Shown here piece after piece: positions 1 to 8,082 of a stretch of 64,000 bases of DNA. This DNA comes from Streptomyces broussonetiae (GTDB lineage Bacteria; Actinomycetota; Actinomycetes; Streptomycetales; Streptomycetaceae), in NCBI RefSeq assembly GCF_009796285.1, contig NZ_CP047020.1, forward strand, positions 6,386,001 to 6,450,000, read 5' to 3'. The notes beneath the pieces were generated by a model. The model worked only from the letters and a program-made list of their open reading frames with translations. It searched no databases and had not been told where the DNA came from. The first letter of the stretch is position 1, and every line of letters begins with the position of its first letter. The translations under genes were made by a program, and so were the position numbers.

Positions 1-51
1 GACGGGCTCACCGCCAAGGTCGAGACCGTCGAACGGCACCTCGCCGGGTAG
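1..51 (+). CDS. 3' end of an upstream gene (partial)
   Basis: The first 16 codons read DGLTAKVETVERHLAG and end at a TAG stop at 49-51. Codon use is typical of a high-GC gene (third positions mostly G or C). The tail looks like an amphipathic, possibly coiled helix. Too little is present to name a family; the gene begins outside the window. Confidence 0.5.
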   Translation, partial: DGLTAKVETVERHLAG

Positions 52-149
52 CCGCACCCTCGTTTGGAGCGCCGGCCCACAGCGTTGTACGTTCCCCTCC
101 CGATGCTCTGATCGATCATTCGGAGCACGTTCTGGCCTGGGGGAACACC

Positions 150-902
150 ATGAGTCTCGGCATAGAGACACACATACGCGCCGACCTCGACACGCTGTGG
201 GCGCGCACCCAGGACCCCGACGCCCACCGGCGCTGGGACCTGCGCTTCACCGCGATCGAGGAGCTGCCCGGCGCGGAGGGCGAACCGCGGCGGTTCTCCT
301 GCACCGCGCACGTGCTGCCGTTTCTCACCGTCTCCGGCACCGGGTACGCGGCGGACGACACCGACCGCCCCGACGGCACCCGTACCTCCGCCGTGCGCTT
401 CTCCTCCCCGCACCCGCTCTCCCTGATCGCCGAGGCGAGCGGCTACTGGCGTTACGTGCCCGACGCGCACGGCGTCCGCCTGCTCACCGGCTTCGACTAC
501 CGCCCGCGCTGGGGCACCTTCGGCGCGGTCGCCGACCGGGTGCTGTTCCGCCCGCTGACCGGCTGGGCCACCGCCTGGTCCCTCGACCGGCTCCGGCTCT
601 GGCTGGAGCGTGGCATCACCCCTGAGCGGGCCCTGGCCAACTGGCTCGCGGAGCTGGTGGTCCGCGCGATGGTCCTCACCGTGTGTCTCACCGGGCTGGG
701 GCTGGAGTCGCTGCTGCGGCTGTTCGGGCCGTTCGCGGACACCATGGCGTATCTGTGCCCGTTGCTGCTGGTCGTCGCGATCTCCCTTGCGCTGTTCAAG
801 GCTCCGCTCACCTGCACGCCGGCGGCGCGCAGGTGCCTGCGGGAGTCCACCGGCGAGGTCCGGGCGCCCCGGGTGCTGCGCATGCTCGAGCAGTACGGGT
901 GA
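150..902 (+). CDS. SRPBCC-fold protein with C-terminal membrane segments
   Basis: A 250-residue protein. Residues 1-160 resemble the SRPBCC (START/polyketide-cyclase-like) ligand-binding fold: an N-terminal helix-strand with DTLWARTQDPDAHRRWD followed by alternating strands. Residues about 170-235 hold two hydrophobic stretches likely to be membrane helices, so the lipid- or small-molecule-binding domain would sit at the membrane. The ATG at 150 has a GGGGAA ribosome site about 5 bases upstream. Ligand and role cannot be read from the sequence. It converges with the regulator ending at 913. Confidence 0.7.
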   Translation: MSLGIETHIRADLDTLWARTQDPDAHRRWDLRFTAIEELPGAEGEPRRFSCTAHVLPFLTVSGTGYAADDTDRPDGTRTSAVRFSSPHPLSLIAEASGYWRYVPDAHGVRLLTGFDYRPRWGTFGAVADRVLFRPLTGWATAWSLDRLRLWLERGITPERALANWLAELVVRAMVLTVCLTGLGLESLLRLFGPFADTMAYLCPLLLVVAISLALFKAPLTCTPAARRCLRESTGEVRAPRVLRMLEQYG

Positions 903-912
903 CGGCCCGGGC

Positions 913-1893
913 TCAGCCACCGCAAGCCAGCGCGACCCCGAGCGGAGTCCTCTCGTACAGCACCTGATGGCCGTACCTGCGCGCCGTCAGCAGACCCGCG
1001 TCCCGCAGGGCCGTCAGGTGGGACGACACCGAGGACGGGGCGAGCCGCAGCCGGTGGGCCAGGGCCGTGGTCGTCGCGGGCTCGGCCAGAGCCGTCAGGA
1101 CGGCCGCCCGGTTGCGGCCCAGAAGGCGTACCAGCGCCTGCGCCGCCCCTTCGCCCGGGTCGGTCCACAGGCCGCCCAGCCCCCGCGCCGGATAGACCAG
1201 CGTGGGCTGCCACGGCGGTTCGAAGCCGGTGATCACGTCGGGCCAGGAGAACACGCTCGGCATCAGGACCAGGCCCTGGCCGGCGAGGTCGCGGGCGTAC
1301 TCCATCCGCTGGGCCAGCGTGAGCGTGCGGCCGTCCCAGGACAGCCTCGGGTCCAGTTCCGGCAGCAGCGTGCCGAGGCCCACCTCGGCCAGCCGGCGTG
1401 AGTGGTGGGCCACGTCGGCCTCCAGCAGGGCCCGCAGCCGGAGCCAGTCCGGCTCGATCAGCGCGCGCCAGGCCGCCTCCATGGCGTCTGCCAGCTCCTC
1501 GACCATCCGCGCCGGATCCGCCAGCCAGGCCCGGCCACGCGGCGACCGCAGCGCACCCGGCGTACAGGCCAGGGACAGGGCGGTGTCCTCGCGGGCCGCC
1601 TGCGGGTCCGAGGCCCGTACGGCCGCGATCTCCTCCTCGAACGTGGCGGCCGGTCCGATCGGCGGCGGCCCCAGCCAGTCCGGGGTGTGGCCCCGGCGGG
1701 GCATCAGCAGCCACAGGGGAGCCAGGTCCAGCCCGGCCGCAGCCTCGCGGATCCGGCGCAGCCAGGGCGCGTGATAGCCGTGCCGGTCCGGCCGCTTGAG
1801 CGTCCGCACCGCCTCCTGGGTCTCCCACATCGGCGAGATCGCGAACCGGCAGCGCAGGAAGTCCTCGTCACCGAAGTACAGACGTGACGGCAA
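913..1893 (-). CDS. ArsR-type winged-helix transcriptional regulator
   Basis: A 326-residue protein with a long N-terminal ligand or dimer domain (residues about 1-230) and a C-terminal ArsR-like winged helix, containing ALAHRLRLAPSSVSSHLTAL and ending in a GHQVLYERTPLG wing. This is the layout of actinobacterial DUF5937-like ArsR regulators. I chose the TTG at 1893 because GAGGGGGG lies 6 bases upstream; a GTG at 1917 has no ribosome site. It is divergent from the MFS gene at 1981 with overlapping dyads in the 87-bp gap, so it probably represses that pump and itself. The effector is unknown. Confidence 0.75.
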   Translation of the reverse strand: MPSRLYFGDEDFLRCRFAISPMWETQEAVRTLKRPDRHGYHAPWLRRIREAAAGLDLAPLWLLMPRRGHTPDWLGPPPIGPAATFEEEIAAVRASDPQAAREDTALSLACTPGALRSPRGRAWLADPARMVEELADAMEAAWRALIEPDWLRLRALLEADVAHHSRRLAEVGLGTLLPELDPRLSWDGRTLTLAQRMEYARDLAGQGLVLMPSVFSWPDVITGFEPPWQPTLVYPARGLGGLWTDPGEGAAQALVRLLGRNRAAVLTALAEPATTTALAHRLRLAPSSVSSHLTALRDAGLLTARRYGHQVLYERTPLGVALACGG

Positions 1894-1924
1894 CAGGCAC
1901 CCCCCTCGGAAGGACACGGCAAGA

Positions 1925-1953
1925 TTCGGCTGGAGCCGAAACTCTACGGCTCC
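1925..1953. promoter_or_regulatory. Overlapping inverted repeats, probable ArsR operator
   Basis: TTCGGCT-GG-AGCCGAA (1925-1940) is a 7-bp dyad. Overlapping it, GGAGCCG-N8-CGGCTCC (1932-1953) is a second perfect 7-bp dyad. Both lie in the gap between the divergent ArsR-type gene and the MFS gene. The overlap would let a repressor bind in two registers and shut both promoters. Assignment to this regulator is inference from position. Confidence 0.55.
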
Positions 1954-1980
1954 CCGCCCGCTTCCGGGCACGCTCGCCGC

Positions 1981-3219
1981 ATGTCCGCTCCACCGCAGAC
2001 GGCCCCGGCACCCGCCGGTTACGGCCGTGTCTTCGCCGTGCCCGAGTTCCGGGCCGTCTTCGCCGCCCATGTGCTGTCCATGCTCGGCGTGATCGTCAGC
2101 GAGATCGCGCTGTCCGTCCTCGTCTACGACCTCACCCGCTCACCCCTGCTCAGCGCGCTCACCTTCGCCCTCGGCTTCCTGCCGTACGCCGTTGGCGGCG
2201 CCCTGCTCGCGCCCGTCGCCGACCGCCTCCCGGCCCGGCGCGTGCTCGTCGGCTGCGACCTGGTGTGCGCGGGGTGCGTGGCCGTGATGACCGTCCCGGG
2301 CGCGGGCATCGGCCTGTTGCTCGCGCTGCGCTGCGCTCTCGCCGTCGTCTCCCCGGTGTTCTCCGGCACCCGCATGGCCACCCTCGCCGACGTGCTCGGT
2401 GACGGCGACCTGTTCGTGCTCGGCCGCTCCCTGCTGCGGATCGTCGCCCAGAGCGCCCTGCTCGTCGGCTACGGACTCGGCGGGCTGCTCCTCGCCGTCG
2501 TCCCGCCCCGCCACGCCCTGGTCATCACCGTCGCCACCTTCCTCGCCTCCGCCGCCCTGCTGCGCTGCGGCACCCGGGACCGCCCCGCCCGCACCCGCGA
2601 CCGTGCGCAGGCCCCGCCCGGACTGCGCCGGCTGGCCGGGGACCGCCGGATCCTCGTCCTGCTGCTCGTCTTCTGGCTGCCGGCGGCCTTCTCCGTCGTC
2701 CCCGAGGCACTGGCCGCGCCCTACGCCGACGCGCTCGGCAGCGGCTCGGCCGGGCTCGGCCTGCTGATGTGCGCCCTGCCCGTCGGCACCGTGGCCGGAG
2801 AACTGTTCGCCGGGGCGCGGCTGCGGCCCGCGGCCCGCGAACGCGTCGCGCTCCCGCTCCTGTGCCTGACCCTGCTGCCGTACCTCGGCTTCGCCCTGCG
2901 CCCCGGGCTCGTCGTGTCCCTGCTGCTCCTGCTGGTGTCAGGGGCCGGGTCGGCGTACACCCTCGGCCTGGACCAGTGGTTCGTGCGGGCCGTGCCGCAG
3001 GAACTGCGCGGGCGGGCCATGACCGTGCTCAGCGCCGGGCTGATGACCGTCCAGGGCGTGGGCATGGCGCTGGCCGGGGTGGCGGCGCAGGCGGCCGGGG
3101 TACGGGCCGCGGTGACGGGGGCCGGTGTGCTCGGCGTGCTGTGCTGCTGCGGGCTGGCCCTGGCGGTCCGGGCGACCGAGGGACGAGACGGGGCTGCCCG
3201 GAATATGACCGGCCGGTAG
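1981..3219 (+). CDS. MFS transporter (12-helix efflux type)
   Basis: A 412-residue integral membrane protein with about twelve hydrophobic helices and the MFS loop 2-3 pattern APVADRLPARRVLVG. An arginine-rich central loop (residues about 200-220) separates the two six-helix halves. It resembles actinobacterial macrolide- or drug-efflux MFS proteins; the substrate is unknown. It starts at ATG 1981, 87 bp from the divergent ArsR-type gene, consistent with repressor control of a pump. Confidence 0.8.
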   Translation: MSAPPQTAPAPAGYGRVFAVPEFRAVFAAHVLSMLGVIVSEIALSVLVYDLTRSPLLSALTFALGFLPYAVGGALLAPVADRLPARRVLVGCDLVCAGCVAVMTVPGAGIGLLLALRCALAVVSPVFSGTRMATLADVLGDGDLFVLGRSLLRIVAQSALLVGYGLGGLLLAVVPPRHALVITVATFLASAALLRCGTRDRPARTRDRAQAPPGLRRLAGDRRILVLLLVFWLPAAFSVVPEALAAPYADALGSGSAGLGLLMCALPVGTVAGELFAGARLRPAARERVALPLLCLTLLPYLGFALRPGLVVSLLLLLVSGAGSAYTLGLDQWFVRAVPQELRGRAMTVLSAGLMTVQGVGMALAGVAAQAAGVRAAVTGAGVLGVLCCCGLALAVRATEGRDGAARNMTGR

Positions 3220-3230
3220 GGTCTGATGAC

Positions 3231-3740
3231 GTGCCGAAGCCTCTCAGCCTTCCCTTCGACCCCATCGCCCGAGCCGACGAACTCTGGAAGCAGCGCTGGG
3301 GAAACGTGCCGTCCATGGCCGCGATCACCTCGATCATGCGGGCCCAGCAGATCCTGCTCGCCGAGGTGGACGCGGTGGTCAAACCGTACGGACTGACGTT
3401 CGCGCGCTATGAGGCCCTGGTACTGCTGACCTTCTCCAAGGCCGGCGAGCTGCCGATGTCCAAGATCGGTGAGCGGCTGATGGTGCATCCCACGTCGGTG
3501 ACGAACACCGTGGACCGGCTGGTGAAGTCCGGACTGGTGGCCAAGCGGCCCAACCCCAACGACGGCCGCGGCACGCTCGCCGTGATCACCGACAAGGGGC
3601 GCGAGGTGGTCGACGCGGCCACCCGCGACCTGATGGCCATGGACTTCGGGCTCGGCGCGTACGACACGGAGGAGTGCAAGGAGATCTTCGCGATGTTCCG
3701 GCCGCTGCGGATCGCGGCACACGACTTCGACGACGACTGA
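3231..3740 (+). CDS. MarR-family transcriptional regulator
   Basis: A 169-residue MarR protein. Helices at residues 25-65 (AITSIMRAQQILLAEVD) precede the winged helix LPMSKIGERLMVHPTSVTNT and the wing KRPNPNDGRGTLAVITDKG. The GTG at 3231 lies 8 bases after TAGGGT (3217-3222), a Streptomyces -10 sequence, and no ribosome site is present, so the mRNA is probably leaderless. The promoter overlaps the MFS stop codon. It precedes a DUF3817 gene; no target is evident beyond neighbours. Confidence 0.85.
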   Translation: MPKPLSLPFDPIARADELWKQRWGNVPSMAAITSIMRAQQILLAEVDAVVKPYGLTFARYEALVLLTFSKAGELPMSKIGERLMVHPTSVTNTVDRLVKSGLVAKRPNPNDGRGTLAVITDKGREVVDAATRDLMAMDFGLGAYDTEECKEIFAMFRPLRIAAHDFDDD

Positions 3741-3795
3741 GGCCAGGGCCGACCCCGGCCAAGATCTCCCGGAACGGGTGGTTACGCTCGACTCC

Positions 3796-4134
3796 ATGAA
3801 GAAGAGCGTGCTGACCCGCTACCGCGTCATGGCCTACACGACCGGTGTCCTGCTGGTGCTGCTGTGCCTGAGCATGATCGCGAAGTACGGGCTGGACATC
3901 AGCGGTGCCGCCGACGTCACGCGCGTCGTGGCCATCGCCCACGGCTGGCTGTACGTCGTCTACCTCGTCGTCGCCTTCGACCTGGGCTCCAAGGCGAAGA
4001 TGCCGGTCGGCCGGCAGCTGTGGGTGCTGCTCGCGGGCACGATTCCCACGGCGGCCTTCTTCGTAGAGCGCAAGCTCACCCGTGAGCTGGAGTCCAAGGT
4101 CACCGACCGGGCCCCGGCCGTCGCCAAGGCGTAG
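3796..4134 (+). CDS. DUF3817 small integral membrane protein
   Basis: A 112-residue protein with three predicted membrane helices (residues about 13-32, 45-65 and 75-95), matching the DUF3817 pattern (RYRVMAYTTGVLLVLLC, HGWLYVVYLVVAFDLGSK, ERKLTRELE at the end). Start ATG 3796 follows TACGCT (3783-3788) by 7 bases with no ribosome site, so it may be leaderless. Function of the family is not established. It lies between marR and icmA on the same strand. Confidence 0.75.
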   Translation: MKKSVLTRYRVMAYTTGVLLVLLCLSMIAKYGLDISGAADVTRVVAIAHGWLYVVYLVVAFDLGSKAKMPVGRQLWVLLAGTIPTAAFFVERKLTRELESKVTDRAPAVAKA

Positions 4135-4187
4135 CCCGCCCCCGCCTCCACCGCCGTACGGGCGCCGTGCGGCGGTCGCCCATCGAC

Positions 4188-4211
4188 ATTTACTAGGACG
4201 TCCTAGTAAAT
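4188..4211. promoter_or_regulatory. 24-bp perfect palindrome at the icmA promoter
   Basis: The half-site ATTTACTAGGAC (4188-4199) is followed directly by its exact reverse complement (4200-4211), giving a gapless 24-bp palindrome. It ends 8 bases before the icmA ATG at 4220 and contains TAGTAA, a plausible -10. A protein bound here would block transcription. The regulator is unknown; the convergent tetR gene at 5927-6544 is one candidate. Confidence 0.7.
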
Positions 4212-4219
4212 TCGATGGC

Positions 4220-5920
4220 ATGGACGCTCACGCCATCGAGGAGGGCCGCCGACGCTGGCAGGCCCGTTACGACGCGGCCCGCAAGCGGGACGCCGACTTC
4301 ACCACGCTCTCCGGCGACGCCGTGGAGCCGGTGTACGGGCCCCGACCGGGCGACACGTACGAGGGATTCGAGCGGATCGGGTGGCCCGGGGAGTACCCCT
4401 TCACGCGCGGGCTCCATCCGACCGGCTACCGCGGGCGCACCTGGACGATCCGGCAGTTCGCCGGGTTCGGCAACGCCGAGCAGACCAACCAGCGCTACAA
4501 GATGATCCTGGCCGCCGGCGGCGGGGGTCTGTCCGTCGCCTTCGACATGCCGACGCTCATGGGGCGCGACTCCGACGATCCCCGCTCGCTCGGCGAGGTC
4601 GGGCACTGCGGCGTCGCCATCGACTCCGCCGCCGACATGGAGGTCCTGTTCAAGGACATCCCGCTCGGCGACGTCACCACCTCCATGACCATCAGCGGGC
4701 CCGCCGTGCCCGTCTTCTGCATGTACCTGGTCGCCGCCGAGCGCCAGGGCGTGGACCCGGCGGTCCTCAACGGCACGCTCCAGACGGACATCTTCAAGGA
4801 GTACATCGCGCAGAAGGAGTGGCTCTTCCAGCCCGAGCCGCATCTGCGCCTCATCGGCGACCTGATGGAGTACTGCGCGGCCGGCATCCCCGCCTACAAG
4901 CCGTTGTCCGTCTCCGGCTACCACATCCGTGAGGCCGGGGCGACGGCCGCGCAGGAGCTGGCGTACACGCTGGCGGACGGCTTCGGCTACGTCGAGCTGG
5001 GGCTCAGCCGCGGCCTGGACGTCGACGTCTTCGCGCCCGGCCTCTCCTTCTTCTTCGACGCGCACGTGGACTTCTTCGAGGAGATCGCCAAGTTCCGTGC
5101 CGCGCGCCGCATCTGGGCCCGCTGGATGCGGGACGTGTACGGCGCGAAGAGCGACAAGGCGCAGTGGCTGCGCTTCCACACACAGACCGCCGGTGTCTCG
5201 CTGACCGCGCAGCAGCCGTACAACAACGTGGTGCGTACGGCCGTGGAGGCGCTGGCCGCGGTGCTCGGCGGGACCAACTCGCTGCACACCAACGCCCTGG
5301 ACGAGACCCTCGCGCTGCCGAGCGAGCAGGCCGCGGAGATCGCGCTGCGGACCCAGCAGGTGCTGATGGAGGAGACCGGGGTCGCGAGCGTGGCCGATCC
5401 GCTGGGCGGTTCGTGGTACGTCGAGCAGCTGACGGACCGGATCGAGGCCGACGCGGAGAAGATCTTCGAGCAGATAAAGGAGCGGGGCCTTCGGGCCCAC
5501 CCGGACGGGCGGCACCCGATCGGGCCGGTCACCTCCGGCATCCTGCGCGGGATCGAGGACGGCTGGTTCACCGGCGAGATCGCCGAGTCGGCCTTCCGCT
5601 ACCAGCAGTCCCTGGAGAAGGGCGACAAGAGGGTCGTGGGCGTCAACGTCCACACCGGCTCGGTCACCGGGGACCTGGAGATCCTGCGCGTCAGCCACGA
5701 GGTGGAGCGCGAGCAGGTGCGGGTGCTCGGCACGCGCAGGTCCGCCCGGGACGAGGCCACGGTGCGCTCCGCGCTGGACGCCATGCTGGCCGCCGCGCGG
5801 GACGGTTCGAACATGATCGGGCCGATGCTGGACGCCGTGCGCGCCGAGGCGACGCTGGGCGAGATCTGTGGCGTACTGCGGGACGAGTGGGGGGTGTACA
5901 CGGAGCCGGCCGGCTTCTGA
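4220..5920 (+). CDS. icmA: Isobutyryl-CoA mutase large subunit
   Basis: A 566-residue member of the B12-dependent acyl-CoA mutase family, with the substrate-binding TIM barrel but no cobalamin-binding domain, so it needs a separate small IcmB subunit that is not in this window. The enzyme interconverts isobutyryl-CoA and n-butyryl-CoA, linking valine catabolism and fatty acid or polyketide precursors. Length equals known IcmA. Phe80 (TIRQFAGF) and Gln198 (EYIAQKEW) are the ICM-specific residues that replace Tyr89 and Arg207 of methylmalonyl-CoA mutase. Start ATG 4220 has no ribosome site and lies just after the palindromic promoter. It converges with tetR, 6 bp apart. Confidence 0.9.
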   Translation: MDAHAIEEGRRRWQARYDAARKRDADFTTLSGDAVEPVYGPRPGDTYEGFERIGWPGEYPFTRGLHPTGYRGRTWTIRQFAGFGNAEQTNQRYKMILAAGGGGLSVAFDMPTLMGRDSDDPRSLGEVGHCGVAIDSAADMEVLFKDIPLGDVTTSMTISGPAVPVFCMYLVAAERQGVDPAVLNGTLQTDIFKEYIAQKEWLFQPEPHLRLIGDLMEYCAAGIPAYKPLSVSGYHIREAGATAAQELAYTLADGFGYVELGLSRGLDVDVFAPGLSFFFDAHVDFFEEIAKFRAARRIWARWMRDVYGAKSDKAQWLRFHTQTAGVSLTAQQPYNNVVRTAVEALAAVLGGTNSLHTNALDETLALPSEQAAEIALRTQQVLMEETGVASVADPLGGSWYVEQLTDRIEADAEKIFEQIKERGLRAHPDGRHPIGPVTSGILRGIEDGWFTGEIAESAFRYQQSLEKGDKRVVGVNVHTGSVTGDLEILRVSHEVEREQVRVLGTRRSARDEATVRSALDAMLAAARDGSNMIGPMLDAVRAEATLGEICGVLRDEWGVYTEPAGF

Positions 5921-5926
5921 GCGGGC

Positions 5927-6544
5927 TCAGGCGGGCGAGGCCAGCCCACCGATCAGGACGCGCGTGAAGCTGCGCACCCACTCCTCGTCCGCCGCCTTGC
6001 CGCTCACCAGGGTGCGGTGCACCACCGCGCCCGCCACGACGTCGAAGATGAGGTCCACCGTGCGGGCGGCCTCCTGCGGATCGGGTTCCGGCGGGAGTTC
6101 GCCCCGTTTCTGTGCCCGGGCCCGGCCCTGCAGGACCAGCCCCATCTGGCGCTCCACGATGGAGCGGCGGATGCGCTCGCGCAGGGCGTCGTCGCGGGTG
6201 GCCTCGGCGACCACGGCCATCAGGCCGCTCTTGGCCTCCGGGCGGGCGAGGATCGCCGCGAACTGCAGCACCACGCCCTCGATGTCGGCGGCCAGACTGC
6301 CGCGGTCGGGGAGTTCCAGCTCGTCGAAGAGTTCCGCGACGGCGTCGACCACGAGTTCGTTCTTGCCGGCCCAGCGGCGATAGAGGGTCGTCTTCGCAAC
6401 CCCTGCCCGCATCGCCACGTCTCCCAGGGTGAGCTTGGACCAGCCCAGCTCCACGAGCGCCTCCCTGGTCGCGGCCAGGATCGCGGTGTCCGCGGCGGCG
6501 CTGCGCGGGCGCCCGGTACGGCTGGCGGGGGTGTGGCTGTGCAT
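5927..6544 (-). CDS. TetR-family transcriptional regulator
   Basis: A 205-residue TetR protein with the N-terminal helix-turn-helix LTLGDVAMRAGVAKTTLYRRW at residues about 36-56 and a C-terminal ligand domain with LIFDVVAGAVVHRTL. Start ATG 6544 was chosen because TATGGT sits 6 bases upstream, a leaderless arrangement; a longer form from 6625 lacks any initiation signal. It is convergent with icmA and divergent from the thioredoxin-TPR gene. It may control icmA, itself or the thioredoxin gene; this is not shown by sequence. Confidence 0.8.
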   Translation of the reverse strand: MHSHTPASRTGRPRSAAADTAILAATREALVELGWSKLTLGDVAMRAGVAKTTLYRRWAGKNELVVDAVAELFDELELPDRGSLAADIEGVVLQFAAILARPEAKSGLMAVVAEATRDDALRERIRRSIVERQMGLVLQGRARAQKRGELPPEPDPQEAARTVDLIFDVVAGAVVHRTLVSGKAADEEWVRSFTRVLIGGLASPA

Positions 6545-6627
6545 CCCTTGACCATAACCGGCGGATCCTGTGGCGTCGTGAGGCAGATCACCGGGGGGTG
6601 GTGTCGCGCGGGGTCCCCATGGCATTA

Positions 6628-6644
6628 CGCTACGAGTCGTAGCG
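6628..6644. promoter_or_regulatory. 17-bp palindrome, TetR-type operator candidate
   Basis: CGCTACGA-G-TCGTAGCG is a perfect 8-1-8 dyad in the 211-bp gap between tetR (leftward) and the thioredoxin-TPR gene (rightward). Size and symmetry fit TetR operators. It lies 84 bp upstream of the tetR start and 112 bp upstream of the thioredoxin-TPR start. Confidence 0.55.
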
Positions 6645-6755
6645 AAAGCTCGTGAAGGACGTACACGGGCGCGGCCGAAGAGGCGTGGGGTGGGGACCCG
6701 GCGCCCCGGCGCACGACTTTTTCATTCAGGCGCGGGAACGGGGGAGGATAGACGC

Positions 6756-7727
6756 ATGCAGCCACGGAACATGTCCATGAGCGGCGTCGTCGACCTCGCC
6801 GCGGTGAAGGCGGCCCAGGAGGCCAAGGCCAAGGCCGAGCAGACGCGCGCCGAGGCCGCCCGGCAGGGTGGCACGGGGGCCGTCGCCCCGGCCGATCTCG
6901 TCATCGACGTCGATGAGGCGGGCTTTGAGAGGGATGTCCTCCAGCGCTCCGCCGAGGTCCCGGTCGTCATCGACTTCTGGGCCGAATGGTGTCAGCCCTG
7001 CAAGCAGCTGGGCCCGGTCCTGGAGCGGCTGGCCCTCGAGTACAACGGGCGCTTCCTGCTCGCCAAGATCGACGTCGACGCCAACCAGATGCTGATGCAG
7101 CAGTTCGGGGTGCAGGGCATCCCGGCGGTGTTCGCCGTAGTCGCGGGCCAGGCACTGCCGCTGTTCCAGGGCGCGGCCGGGGAGCAGCAGATCCGGCAGA
7201 CCCTCGACCAGCTGATCGAGGTCGCCGAGCAGCGGTTCGGGCTGACCGGCCTGACCGTCGACCCGGACGCGGAGCCGGGCGCCGTCGCCCAGGCCGCGCC
7301 GCAGGCCGGACCGTACGACGCGACGCTGAACGCTGCCGCCGAGGCCCTGGACGCCGGTGACCTGGCCGGAGCCATCCAGGCCTACAAGAACGTGCTGGCC
7401 GACGACCCGGCCCACCCGGAGGCCCAACTCGGCCTGGCACAGGCCGAGCTGCTCCAGCGGGTGCAGGGCTTCGACCCGCAGAAGGTGCGCCAGGACGCGG
7501 CCGACAGGCCGGCCGACGCCGAGGCGCAGATCGCCGCCGCCGACCTGGATCTGGTGGGCGGCCATGTCGAGGACGCCTTCGGGCGGTTGATCGACGCGGT
7601 GCGCCACACGGCGGGTGACGAGCGGGACAAGGTGCGGCTGCGGCTGCTGGAGCTGTTCGAGGTCGTGGGTCCCGAGGATCCGCGCGTGGTCGGGGCGCGC
7701 AGGGCGCTGGCGCGGGCGCTGTTCTGA
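6756..7727 (+). CDS. Thioredoxin-TPR protein (CnoX/YbbN-like)
   Basis: A 323-residue cytoplasmic protein. A low-complexity Ala/Lys/Glu-rich N-terminus (1-45) precedes a thioredoxin domain (about 46-165) with active site WCQPC at residues 78-82, then a helical TPR-like domain (about 185-320; ALDAGDLAGAIQAYKNVLADDP repeat). The CnoX/YbbN family combines chaperone and thiol functions and hands clients to GroEL or DnaK. Gln replaces the usual Gly in the CXXC loop, but both cysteines remain, so it could be redox active. Start ATG 6756 has GGGGAGGA 7 bases upstream. Confidence 0.85.
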   Translation: MQPRNMSMSGVVDLAAVKAAQEAKAKAEQTRAEAARQGGTGAVAPADLVIDVDEAGFERDVLQRSAEVPVVIDFWAEWCQPCKQLGPVLERLALEYNGRFLLAKIDVDANQMLMQQFGVQGIPAVFAVVAGQALPLFQGAAGEQQIRQTLDQLIEVAEQRFGLTGLTVDPDAEPGAVAQAAPQAGPYDATLNAAAEALDAGDLAGAIQAYKNVLADDPAHPEAQLGLAQAELLQRVQGFDPQKVRQDAADRPADAEAQIAAADLDLVGGHVEDAFGRLIDAVRHTAGDERDKVRLRLLELFEVVGPEDPRVVGARRALARALF

Positions 7728-7800
7728 CCAGTCGCTAAACGCCACGGCTTGTGATGCCGAGGTGAAAGATTTGCCGACGAGGCGTCAGGGCGACCGCGCT

Positions 7801-7974
7801 TTACCAAATCTTGGTAATCGCGGTTGCTGTTACTCCGAGTAAATCAAGGCCGTTGGTCTGTCTGGATTCGTCCAGGGATCAACGGCTTTGCTCTGCCCCG
7901 GGATGCGACCGAGCGTCGCACTCCGAGACCGATGGGTCGTCCTTCGGTTATCCCGCCGTTACTACCCAGTAACG
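7801..7974. promoter_or_regulatory. Three related dyads with TTAC...GTAA arms
   Basis: TTACCAA-ATC-TTGGTAA (7801-7817), TTACTC-C-GAGTAA (7830-7842) and CGTTACT-ACCC-AGTAACG (7957-7974) are all perfect inverted repeats with the same core arm. The first two centres are 27 bp apart, the third about 130 bp further on. Repetition of one half-site in an otherwise gene-free region suggests a multi-site operator for the downstream operon. The binding protein is unknown. Confidence 0.5.
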
Positions 7975-8082
7975 AAGCCCCTTGTGTCCCGGCCGAGAAT
8001 GCACCACGATCGGCGACGCTCGGTCCATTCCCGTACCCCGGCACCCGGTCGGGTCACAGGAGATTCTGGGTCCCCACCGAGC

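Noticed and set aside
913..2070. Long form of the ArsR-type regulator starting inside the MFS gene
   Set aside because: It would overlap the divergent MFS start and operator, has no ribosome site, and adds a non-conserved Ser/Arg-rich N-terminus.
4082..4219. N-terminal extension of IcmA
   Set aside because: The added residues are Pro/Arg-rich and span the palindromic promoter. The ATG at 4220 gives the family length of 566.
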